Source: an uncultured Lachnospiraceae bacterium (GTDB lineage: Bacteria > Bacillota > Clostridia > Lachnospirales > Lachnospiraceae). Taken from it: a stretch of DNA of 5,664 nt. The stretch spans positions 1 to 5,664 of the forward strand of contig CANQEB010000174.1 in the NCBI GenBank assembly GCA_947594085.1. The letters are read 5' to 3'. Shown piece after piece: positions 1-5,664 of this stretch. The notes below the pieces were generated by a model. That model searched no databases. It saw only the letters and a list, made by a program, of their open reading frames with translations, and was not told the DNA's origin. A program made the translations under genes and the position numbers. How positions within the stretch are numbered: the first letter of the stretch is position 1; each line of letters begins with the position of its first letter.

Positions 1-354
1 TACGGCGTCGGCCGCATAGTCGCAGACCTTCCAAAGATACTGCTCGTAGATCTCCCGATTGACCGAGTTGTAGATATGTAAGACAGCCTGCCTTTTCTGA
101 AGCGCGCGCCCGATCACGGCGTCCAGACAATCCTCGATCTTCTCCACCGTCGGATATTCGCGGATAACCCCCTCGAAATCCTCCATGATGATCTTCTCCA
201 GCAGCTCCGGAATATCCTCGAAATGATAGTAAAACGTGTTCCGGTTCACGCCACAGTCGGACACGATATCCTTCACGGTGATCTGCGAGAGTGGCCGCTC
301 CATCAAAAGCTTCAGGAACGACTCCCGGATCGCCTTTTCGGTAAAAGAAGCCAT
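1..354 (-). CDS. TetR/AcrR-family transcriptional regulator, N-terminal part (3' end outside window)
   Basis: The first 118 residues of a TetR-type repressor are visible; the reading frame is still open at base 1, so the C-terminal end is missing. Residues about 8-45 form the three-helix DNA-binding domain: ITVKDIVSDCGVNRNTFYYHF (from residue 25) is the classic helix-turn-helix, with the family hallmark of an aromatic-rich FYYHF ending the recognition helix. Residues from about 72 on (DCLDAVIGRAL, then LHIYNSVNRE) belong to the ligand and dimer domain; the LHIYNSVNRE style resembles the DhaS-like TetR C-terminal group of Firmicutes, a subgroup assignment I hold only weakly. The ATG at 354-352 is preceded by a modest GAGTGAG purine stretch 9 bases upstream. 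It lies 75 bases downstream of the aldo/keto reductase on the same strand, so that gene is a candidate target or partner, but this is inference. The ligand is unknown. Confidence 0.85.
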   Translation of the reverse strand, partial: MASFTEKAIRESFLKLLMERPLSQITVKDIVSDCGVNRNTFYYHFEDIPELLEKIIMEDFEGVIREYPTVEKIEDCLDAVIGRALQKRQAVLHIYNSVNREIYEQYLWKVCDYAADAV

Positions 355-429
355 TTATTTCATCTCACTCTTTTCAAATTTTTAGTCGGAACAAATCATG
401 ACCGAAAACTGGTCTTGCTGTCATCAGCA
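355..429 (-). other. Intergenic gap with two small tandem hairpins between reductase and TetR gene
   Basis: Immediately after the reductase stop codon the minus strand reads TGCTG-ATGA-CAGCA (429-416), a perfect 5-bp stem with a 4-base loop, followed at once by GACC-AGTTTTC-GGTC (414-400), a 4-bp stem. No uninterrupted T-tract follows either stem, so this is at best a weak attenuator or terminator. The rest of the gap is A/T-rich (CTAAAAATTTGAAAAG) and could hold a promoter for the TetR gene, but I see no convincing -35/-10 pair. Confidence 0.3.
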
Positions 430-1545
430 TTATCCGTCCAGCAGCCCTGATGCCTCTTTCAAAAGCTCTATGACAGGCAAGTGCTGAGGACACACACTCT
501 CACATTGGCCACATGCGATGCACTCCGAAGCCCTCGCGCTGCGCGCCACGAGACCGTTATAGAAATTCTTCGGTCGGAACTCATCATGGTACAGGCGCAT
601 GGTGTTCACCGCGCGGAAGACATCGGGAATGCTGATCCCCTGCGGGCAGCCATCACAGCAATACCGGCACGACGTACAGCCGATCAGCGGCGTGTTCAGC
701 ATGATCTCTCTTACTTCTCCCACGACTTTCTTCTCAGCTTCACTCAGCGGCTCAAAATTCGTGAACGTGCGGATGTTATCCTGCATCTGATCCTCATGTG
801 TCATGCCGGAAAGGATCGTCATGACACCTGGCAGCGAACCCACAAAGCGCAGCGCCCACGAGGCGTTCGAAGCTTCCGGCCGCTCCGCGCGGAACTTCTC
901 TTCCAGCTCCGGGACAAGGCTCGCAAGTGTCCCGCCCTTCACAGGCTCCATGATAATCATCGGCATATTCCGCCTGTGCAGAATCTCATACAATTCCCCG
1001 GAGCGCACCACAGGATTATTCCAGTCCGCGTAATTCAACTGAATCTGCACAAACTCTGTCTCCGGATGTTTGTCCAGTACCTTTTCGAGCAGTTCCGGGC
1101 TTCCGTGATAGGAAAATCCAAGATGCCGGATCTTGCCCTCCGCCTTTTTCTGCATGGCCCATCCAAAACAGTCATATTTCTCATATGTGTCATAATTCGA
1201 GCCGTCCTCGAGCGAGTGCAACAGATAGAAGTCAAAATATCCAGCTCCCGTTCGCTCCAGCTGCTCCTCAAAGATCCGGTCCCGGTCGTCCGCGCCGTGC
1301 AAACTCCACGCAGGCAGCTTTGTCGCCAGATAAAATGAATCACGCGGATAGCGCTTTACGATCGTCTCCTTCACGTCCAGTTCCGACTGTCCGTAGACAT
1401 AGGCGGTATCAAAATAGTTGAATCCGGCCTTTATGTATGCGTCCACCATACGGCAGACCTCTTCCCGGTCGGTGCCTCCGTCCTTCTGCGGAAGCCTCAT
1501 CATTCCAAAGCCCAGCTTTGGCATCTGTTTCAGATCAATTGACAT
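430..1545 (-). CDS. Aldo/keto reductase with C-terminal double [4Fe-4S] ferredoxin domain
   Basis: A complete 371-residue protein (373 if the upstream ATG at 1551-1549 is used). Residues about 7-270 form the aldo/keto reductase barrel, which uses NAD(P)H to reduce carbonyl substrates. The catalytic tetrad is visible: Asp46 and Tyr51 in FDTAYVYG, Lys76 in LATKLP and His110 in FYLLHSL. LGFSYHG, QIQLNYADWN and MEPVKGG are further family segments. From about residue 288 a ferredoxin-like tail carries CTSCRYCCDGCP (Cys290, 293, 296, 297, 300) and CIACGQCESVCP (Cys342, 345, 348, 352), expected to hold two [4Fe-4S] clusters. This architecture is known in anaerobes; the clusters suggest electron exchange with a partner, but substrate and partner cannot be read from the sequence. 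No signal peptide is present, so it should be cytoplasmic. The start was chosen by the AAAGGAG site: 9 bases from the ATG at 1545 but only 3 from the one at 1551. It follows ptsI closely with no clear terminator between. Confidence 0.93.
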   Translation of the reverse strand: MSIDLKQMPKLGFGMMRLPQKDGGTDREEVCRMVDAYIKAGFNYFDTAYVYGQSELDVKETIVKRYPRDSFYLATKLPAWSLHGADDRDRIFEEQLERTGAGYFDFYLLHSLEDGSNYDTYEKYDCFGWAMQKKAEGKIRHLGFSYHGSPELLEKVLDKHPETEFVQIQLNYADWNNPVVRSGELYEILHRRNMPMIIMEPVKGGTLASLVPELEEKFRAERPEASNASWALRFVGSLPGVMTILSGMTHEDQMQDNIRTFTNFEPLSEAEKKVVGEVREIMLNTPLIGCTSCRYCCDGCPQGISIPDVFRAVNTMRLYHDEFRPKNFYNGLVARSARASECIACGQCESVCPQHLPVIELLKEASGLLDG

Positions 1546-1554
1546 TTTCATACG

Positions 1555-1561
1555 CTCCTTT
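1555..1561 (-). promoter_or_regulatory. Ribosome binding site of the aldo/keto reductase (decides start)
   Basis: AAAGGAG on the minus strand (1561-1555). Two in-frame ATGs follow, separated by one Lys codon. The first is 3 bases away, too close for normal initiation; the second, at 1545-1543, is 9 bases away and therefore preferred. Confidence 0.7.
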
Positions 1562-1587
1562 CTGCTAAGTGTTATTAAAACAACAAA

Positions 1588-3228
1588 CTACGAGATCGTA
1601 CATGCCCGCACCGCCGCTCGAACCGCAAGGATGCGTGCCTGGCCGACCGAAAGCTCATCCACTCCCATGCGCAGGAATTCCTCTGTCAGCGCCGTGTCCG
1701 CGGCAAGCTCCCCGCAAATTCCCACCCAAATGCCACTCTTGTGTGCGTTCTCCACGACTGTGCGGATCGCACCAAGCACTGCCGGATGATGCGAGTCACC
1801 AAAGACGCTCAGCCTTGAATCCTGTCGGTCGAGCGCCAACATATACTGTGTGAGGTCGTTTGTCCCAATCGAGAAGAAGTCAACCTCCTTCGACAGCTCT
1901 TCTGACAGCCACACCGCAGCCGGCGTCTCGATCATAATTCCCTGTTTTACCTCACCGTACGAGACATTTTGTCCGTCCAACTCGGCCTTGACCTGCTCCA
2001 CAATCTGCTTCGCGCGCCGAACCTCGTCCACAGAGATGACCATCGGATACATGATGGCCACATTTCCATGACAGGCCGCCCGGAGGATCGCGCGCAGCTG
2101 TGTCCTGAAAATATCCGTGCGCTCCAGACAAATCCGAATCCCGCGATACCCCAATGCCGGATTCGCCTCATGCGGCAAATGAAAATATTCTGCGCTTTTG
2201 TCCGCCCCGATATCCAACGTGCGGATGATGACCTCCCGCCCCGCCATCTTCTCTGCGACGGCGCGATACGCTTCAAACTGCTCTTCTTCGGTCGGAAAAT
2301 CTTTCGCACCGAGATACAAAAACTCTGACCGGAATAGCCCGATCCCGTCGGCGCCGTTTTGTAGCACAGCCTCCACGTCCTCCACACAGCCAATGTTTGC
2401 GCACAGCCGAAGCCTCCTGCCATCCTTTGTGACAGTGTCCTCCATCCGGAGCTTCGCCAGCTGCCCGGCCCTCTCAGCCTCTTCCTTCTGTTTTGCCCGA
2501 TATTCCTCCAGCGTCGCGGCATCCGGGTTGACAAAAAACAGTCCTGTATATCCATCCACGATCCCTGGCTGACCGTCGATCTCCTCGCCAAATTCTACAC
2601 CGGTCAGCATTGGAAATCCCATCGTCCCGGCAAGGATTGCCGCATGGGAATTCACAGCACCGCGATGCGTCACGATGGCAAGAATCCTGGACCGATCCAG
2701 CCGAACTATCTCGGAAGGCGCAAGATCATCCGCCACAAGAATCACCGGACGCTCATCGTCGTGTGGTGTCGCCTGCACTGTTCCCCTCAGGCTTGCAATC
2801 ACCTGACTGCCGATGTCTCGCACATCAGCCGCGCGCGCCTGCATGTACTCATTGTCCATCGCCTCAAACATCGCGATGAACTTCCCGCACGTCGTCTCCA
2901 CCGCGGATTCCGCGTTGATCTTTTCCCGCTCGATCAGCTCCGTGACAGAGTCCACAAAATTCAGATCATCCAGGAGCATCTGATGGACCTCAAAAATAGC
3001 AGCACCAGCCTCTCCCAGCTCAGTCAACGCCTTTTCATGAATTTTTGCGATCTCCCGTTTCGCGTTCTCCCGTGCCTGCTCAAAACGCGCGATCTCGGCC
3101 TCCGTATCATTAAGCGTCACGCGAATCACATTGCATTCTTTTTTTTGAAAAATCTTTATGTGCCCAACCGCAATGCCGTCGGACACAGCTTTTCCCTCAA
3201 ACCTTCGCATTGTTCTCCCTGTCACCAT
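1588..3228 (-). CDS. ptsI: Phosphoenolpyruvate-protein phosphotransferase (PTS enzyme I)
   Basis: A complete 546-residue cytoplasmic enzyme that takes phosphate from phosphoenolpyruvate onto a histidine and passes it to HPr, the first step of PTS sugar uptake. Residues about 9-150 are the N-terminal domain with the HPr-binding helices. The swivelling phosphohistidine domain has GAVNSHAAILAG with His195 as phosphorylated residue. The C-terminal PEP-binding barrel shows GIGLFRSEFLYL (Arg300), IIRTLDIGADK (Arg336), NPALGYRGIRICLER, GIMIETPAA (Glu434, a metal ligand), DFFSIGTNDLTQY (Asn457, Asp458) and GICGELA with active-site Cys505. All expected catalytic residues are present. The protein stops about 41 residues after Cys505, around 30 fewer than the E. 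coli enzyme, so the last helices are missing or shorter. The ATG at 3228 was chosen for its ribosome binding site; Met7 at 3210-3208 is an alternative that matches the usual family start more closely. mntP lies 26 bases upstream. No ptsH (HPr) is visible in the window. Confidence 0.96.
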   Translation of the reverse strand: MVTGRTMRRFEGKAVSDGIAVGHIKIFQKKECNVIRVTLNDTEAEIARFEQARENAKREIAKIHEKALTELGEAGAAIFEVHQMLLDDLNFVDSVTELIEREKINAESAVETTCGKFIAMFEAMDNEYMQARAADVRDIGSQVIASLRGTVQATPHDDERPVILVADDLAPSEIVRLDRSRILAIVTHRGAVNSHAAILAGTMGFPMLTGVEFGEEIDGQPGIVDGYTGLFFVNPDAATLEEYRAKQKEEAERAGQLAKLRMEDTVTKDGRRLRLCANIGCVEDVEAVLQNGADGIGLFRSEFLYLGAKDFPTEEEQFEAYRAVAEKMAGREVIIRTLDIGADKSAEYFHLPHEANPALGYRGIRICLERTDIFRTQLRAILRAACHGNVAIMYPMVISVDEVRRAKQIVEQVKAELDGQNVSYGEVKQGIMIETPAAVWLSEELSKEVDFFSIGTNDLTQYMLALDRQDSRLSVFGDSHHPAVLGAIRTVVENAHKSGIWVGICGELAADTALTEEFLRMGVDELSVGQARILAVRAAVRACTIS

Positions 3229-3235
3229 CCTGCCG

Positions 3236-3245
3236 CCTCTCCCTT
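3236..3245 (-). promoter_or_regulatory. Ribosome binding site of ptsI
   Basis: AAGGGAGAGG on the minus strand (3245-3236) lies in the 26-base gap after mntP and 7 bases before the ATG at 3228-3226. It supports that start over the internal Met7 codon, whose own upstream GGGAG is only 4 bases away. Confidence 0.7.
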
Positions 3246-3254
3246 GCTATATCA

Positions 3255-3842
3255 TCAACGTCCGATCATGTTTGAAGCGAATATCTCCACCCCGATAAAA
3301 ATCAGAATTACACCGCCCAATATCCCGGCCTTCCCTGCAAGCTTTGTGCCGGCTCTTTTGCCGATCTCAAGGCCGACAAAGCAAATCACAAACGTGACAA
3401 CCCCGATCAAAAAGCTCGCCAACAATGCCTCCGGCAGCCTATAATCCGCAATCGTAAATCCAACGGACAAGGCATCGATCGACGTGGCCACACCTTGCAC
3501 AAGTAGGGCAGAGAATCCGACCGCCGCTTCATCCCCGGATTCTTTATCCCGAATCCCTGAATACAGCATTTCTCCACCTATGTATCCCAAAAGAGCCAGC
3601 GCAATCCACGGAATGAACCGCTCAAACACCTGAAAATACTGAACGATCGAAGACACGCAGACCCAGCCGAGCATCGGCATCGCAAACTGGAACACGGAAA
3701 AGAGCCCCGCAACACCGATCATTTTATGTCGCCTCATCTGCGGCTCGTTCAGTCCGTTTGCCAATGAGACTGAAAACGCATCCATAGCCAGTCCCACACC
3801 AAGCAGTATGCTGTTAAAGAAAAAAGCAAACGTAAGTTTCAA
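3255..3842 (-). CDS. mntP: MntP-family manganese efflux pump
   Basis: A complete 195-residue integral membrane protein (E. coli MntP has 188). It exports Mn2+ from the cytoplasm and guards against manganese excess. The two-fold repeat of the family is clear: LGVGLAMDAFSVSLANGL near the N terminus (Asp21) and VATSIDALSVGFT in the second half (Asp123), the paired acidic residues thought to bind the metal. About six hydrophobic segments can be placed near residues 6-28, 42-62, 73-94, 110-130, 136-159 and 172-190. GYIGGEMLYSGI and the closing GKRAGTKLAGKAGILGGVILIFIGVEIF are also typical. The start is TTG at 3842-3840: a stop codon lies two codons upstream and the next in-frame ATG is inside the MDAF motif, so no other start keeps the first helix. 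It is 95 bases downstream of the glycosidase and 26 bases upstream of ptsI. In many bacteria mntP is controlled by a yybP-ykoY Mn2+ riboswitch or MntR; I recognise neither here. Confidence 0.93.
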   Translation of the reverse strand: MKLTFAFFFNSILLGVGLAMDAFSVSLANGLNEPQMRRHKMIGVAGLFSVFQFAMPMLGWVCVSSIVQYFQVFERFIPWIALALLGYIGGEMLYSGIRDKESGDEAAVGFSALLVQGVATSIDALSVGFTIADYRLPEALLASFLIGVVTFVICFVGLEIGKRAGTKLAGKAGILGGVILIFIGVEIFASNMIGR

Positions 3843-3847
3843 TCTCT

Positions 3848-3854
3848 ATCACCC
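3848..3854 (-). promoter_or_regulatory. Ribosome binding site of mntP supporting the TTG start
   Basis: GGGTGAT on the minus strand (3854-3848) contains GGTGAT, which pairs with the 5' side of the anti-Shine-Dalgarno region (full complement GGAGGTGATC) rather than its usual GGAGG core. It is 5 bases from the TTG at 3842-3840. Together with the stop codon directly upstream this makes TTG the only sensible start. Confidence 0.5.
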
Positions 3855-3879
3855 GAAATACGTTACCATACTCTATGTG

Positions 3880-3907
3880 AAAAAACAATGCTCAGCCTTA
3901 GCTCGCA
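3880..3907 (-). terminator. Probable intrinsic terminator after the family 3 glycosidase
   Basis: On the minus strand TGC-G-AGC-TAAG-GCT-GA-GCA (3907-3889) folds into two 3-bp helices separated by a small internal loop and capped by TAAG, and is followed directly by TTGTTTTTT (3888-3880). Position (31 bases past the glycosidase stop codon) and T-tract fit a rho-independent terminator. The stem is imperfect, so it may be leaky and allow readthrough into mntP. Confidence 0.5.
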
Positions 3908-3929
3908 CAGTGACCTCAAGTGTGTTGAA

Positions 3930-3947
3930 TTTGGTGCTTATACCAAA
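3930..3947 (-). repeat. Perfect 6-bp inverted repeat across the glycosidase stop codon
   Basis: TTTGGT-ATAAGC-ACCAAA on the minus strand (3947-3930) is a perfect 6-bp stem with a 6-base loop that contains the TAA stop codon (3940-3938). There is no T-tract after it, so alone it is not a standard terminator; it could protect the 3' end of the message or be chance. Confidence 0.45.
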
Positions 3948-5664
3948 CGGAACTCCGCACAGTTTTCTGTTCTGCTGCTGTCTCCGATCCACACTCGGAA
4001 CGCGCCGGGCTCGCTCCCGTATGTACCGTCCGCACGCAGAAAACGAAGCATCTCCTCTGAGATCTCAAAATTCACCTTCTCTGTCTCGCCCGAAGCAAGG
4101 GTCACACGGCGGATTCCCTTCAGCTCGCGGACCGGGCGCACCACGCTGGCCTTGAGATCCCGAAGATAAAGCTGTAACATCAGGGTTCCACTGCGATCAC
4201 CCGTGTTCTTCACGTCTGCCGAGGCCGTGATGGAAGTGTCTTCCTTCATGACAGGCGAGTCCAGCCGAATCTCCGATATCTCAAAGGATGTGTAGCTCAA
4301 CCCGTATCCAAATGGGTACAATGGCTCGTTCGGGATATCAATGTATTTTGAGAAAAATCTTCCCTCCACATCGGGCTGATTTGGTCTTCCGGTCGCATAC
4401 TCATTGTAATGAACAGGTACTTGTCCGACACTGTATGGGAAACTCATCGGCAGCTTGCCGGAAGGGTTGACTTTTCCGGTCAGCACATCCACAATCGCGT
4501 GCCCGCCCTCTGTTCCCGGCAGCCAGACCTCCAGAATGGCCCTGGCCTTCTCACTGATCTCCCTGAGCTCGAGCGGTCTTCCGTTAAACAACACCACCAC
4601 AATATTGGGATTGACTGTGAAAATCTCCCGAAACAGCTGCAGCTGAACATCCGGTATTCCGAGAGTTCCCCGGCTCGTCGCCTCGCCAGTCTGCAGAAAA
4701 TGTTCTCCCAGAGGCATCACCACAAGATCCGCCTCCGCCGCGGCCTGCTTCGCCTCACTTAGCATCCTCGTCAACTCCTCTGAGGATTTGTATTCGCTTT
4801 TGGCCTGGTATCCATGCGCCCCCTCAAACCCGGTCAGATGCACCTCATTTCCCAGGATCTGTGAACCGGCATGGAAATTTGTCCGTTCCGAAGTGAACAC
4901 TTCACGGGCTGCCTCCTCGATCGTGACGCAATCTCCACTGTCCCCTGTGATCGCCCACGTGCTGAGTATATTTTTGTTGTCCGTATACGGTCCGATAAAT
5001 GCGATCTTCTTTGACAGATCAAGCGGCAGAATTCCATCATTTTTCAGAAGTACAAACGACCTGGCTGCAGTCTCGCGCGCAAGCTTCCGGTGCGCATCGC
5101 ACAGGCAAAGCGTCTTCTCTGCCTCAGGGTCTGCATCTTTATATGGATTTTCAAAAAGTCCCAGCTTGTTTTTCAATTCCAGAATCCTGAGAACCGCATC
5201 GTCAATCAACTTCTCATCGACGGTTCCCTCTCTGACCAGCGTGGCCAGATTCTTCGCATAACAGCCGGTCATCATGTCAATATCCACGCCCGCCTCAAGC
5301 GCCTTTCTGGCGGCATCCTTTTCATCCTCTGAATATCCGTGCGCGATCGTCTCTGCAATTGCGGCGTAATCGGAGATCAGCACCCCCTGAAAATTCATTT
5401 CCTCCCGAAGTATTTTGCGCATCAGCCACTTGTTTGTCGTAGCCGGAATCCCGTTGACTGTGTTAAAAGAGGTCATGACAAGTCCGACGCCCGCGTCGAT
5501 TCCCGCCTGGTAGGCCGGAAGATAAAACTCTCGCAGCGTATGTTCGCTCAACTCTACCGTATTGTAATCGCGTCCGGCCGTCGGCGCACCGTAGGCCGCA
5601 AAGTGTTTGATGCAGGCACAAACCTTGCCCCACTCGCGCATGTCCTCGCCCTGAAGACCTTTGA
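3938..5664 (-). CDS. Family 3 glycoside hydrolase, BglX-like beta-glucosidase (5' end outside window)
   Basis: The frame is open to base 5664, so about 574 C-terminal residues are seen and the true start lies upstream; the internal ATG at 5641 is not the start because the conserved GLQGED segment precedes it. Counting from that Met as 1: KHFAAYG (12-18) and GRDYN (23-27) are substrate-binding motifs of the (beta/alpha)8 domain, and GVLISDY supplies Asp91, the expected catalytic nucleophile. A linker leads to the alpha/beta sandwich domain, where GEATSRGTLGIP (Glu320) resembles the BglX segment carrying the acid/base. YPFGYGLSYTSFE opens the fibronectin III-like domain that runs to the end. 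The family removes terminal beta-linked glucose, or sometimes xylose or other sugars, from oligosaccharides; exact specificity cannot be read. Whether it is secreted cannot be judged without the N terminus. It is the most upstream gene visible, separated from mntP by a probable terminator. Confidence 0.93.
   Translation of the reverse strand, partial: KGLQGEDMREWGKVCACIKHFAAYGAPTAGRDYNTVELSEHTLREFYLPAYQAGIDAGVGLVMTSFNTVNGIPATTNKWLMRKILREEMNFQGVLISDYAAIAETIAHGYSEDEKDAARKALEAGVDIDMMTGCYAKNLATLVREGTVDEKLIDDAVLRILELKNKLGLFENPYKDADPEAEKTLCLCDAHRKLARETAARSFVLLKNDGILPLDLSKKIAFIGPYTDNKNILSTWAITGDSGDCVTIEEAAREVFTSERTNFHAGSQILGNEVHLTGFEGAHGYQAKSEYKSSEELTRMLSEAKQAAAEADLVVMPLGEHFLQTGEATSRGTLGIPDVQLQLFREIFTVNPNIVVVLFNGRPLELREISEKARAILEVWLPGTEGGHAIVDVLTGKVNPSGKLPMSFPYSVGQVPVHYNEYATGRPNQPDVEGRFFSKYIDIPNEPLYPFGYGLSYTSFEISEIRLDSPVMKEDTSITASADVKNTGDRSGTLMLQLYLRDLKASVVRPVRELKGIRRVTLASGETEKVNFEISEEMLRFLRADGTYGSEPGAFRVWIGDSSRTENCAEFRLV

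Noticed and set aside
355..363. A minimal ATG AAA TAA frame directly before the TetR start codon
   Set aside because: A start-Lys-stop unit is tempting as a tiny leader peptide, but the nearest purine stretch abuts its ATG and is better spaced for the TetR start. In A/T-rich leader DNA this arises easily by chance.
223..450. A 75-codon plus-strand frame at the left side
   Set aside because: It is antisense to the TetR gene and the intergenic gap, with no ribosome binding site or motif seen.
481..1338. A 285-codon open frame on the plus strand
   Set aside because: It lies wholly antisense to the aldo/keto reductase. Its translation is rich in Arg, His and Leu without any family motif, typical of the antisense of a real gene.
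1552..1587. Possible terminator between ptsI and the reductase
   Set aside because: The gap has a T-rich stretch (TTTGTTGTTTTAATAAC) but no stable GC-containing stem before it, so I do not call a terminator.
1947..2591. A 214-codon minus-strand frame inside ptsI
   Set aside because: It is a shifted frame of ptsI; the in-frame ptsI product carries all conserved motifs while this one is rich in Arg, Trp and Ser without motifs.
2644..3444. A 266-codon open frame on the plus strand
   Set aside because: It runs antisense through ptsI and into mntP, both well supported by motifs, and has low-complexity Arg/His/Pro composition with no recognisable domain.

Overview
The window carries five protein-coding genes, all on the minus strand, so transcription runs from high to low coordinates. 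The moderately GC-rich, Firmicutes-like codon use, strong AAGGGAGAGG- and AAAGGAG-type ribosome binding sites, the aldo/keto reductase with a bacterial [4Fe-4S] tail and the BglX-like beta-glucosidase suggest an anaerobic Clostridia member, most likely of the Lachnospiraceae type. This assignment is inference from protein style; there is no rRNA or other marker gene.

Layout in the direction of transcription: (1) 5664-3938, the 3' part of a family 3 glycoside hydrolase whose start lies beyond the window; (2) 3937-3843, a 95-base gap with an inverted repeat over the hydrolase stop codon, a hairpin plus T-tract that looks like a terminator, and the leader of the next gene; (3) 3842-3255, an MntP-type manganese efflux pump starting at TTG; (4) 3228-1588, ptsI, enzyme I of the sugar phosphotransferase system, complete but short at its C terminus; (5) 1545-430, an aldo/keto reductase with a C-terminal double [4Fe-4S] domain; (6) 354-1, the N-terminal part of a TetR-family regulator that runs off the low-coordinate edge.

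The gaps mntP-ptsI (26 bases) and ptsI-reductase (about 40 bases) contain no convincing terminator, so these three genes may form one transcript. The TetR gene follows after 75 bases with two small hairpins and could be cotranscribed or separate. A plausible functional thread is carbohydrate use: the hydrolase releases sugars, enzyme I feeds phosphate from PEP into PTS sugar uptake, and the reductase handles a carbonyl metabolite. The manganese pump fits this set less obviously, although enzyme I itself needs Mg2+ or Mn2+. I found no tRNA, CRISPR array, insertion sequence, phage gene or defence system. The region reads as ordinary chromosomal metabolism, and I see no evidence for a new biological system here.
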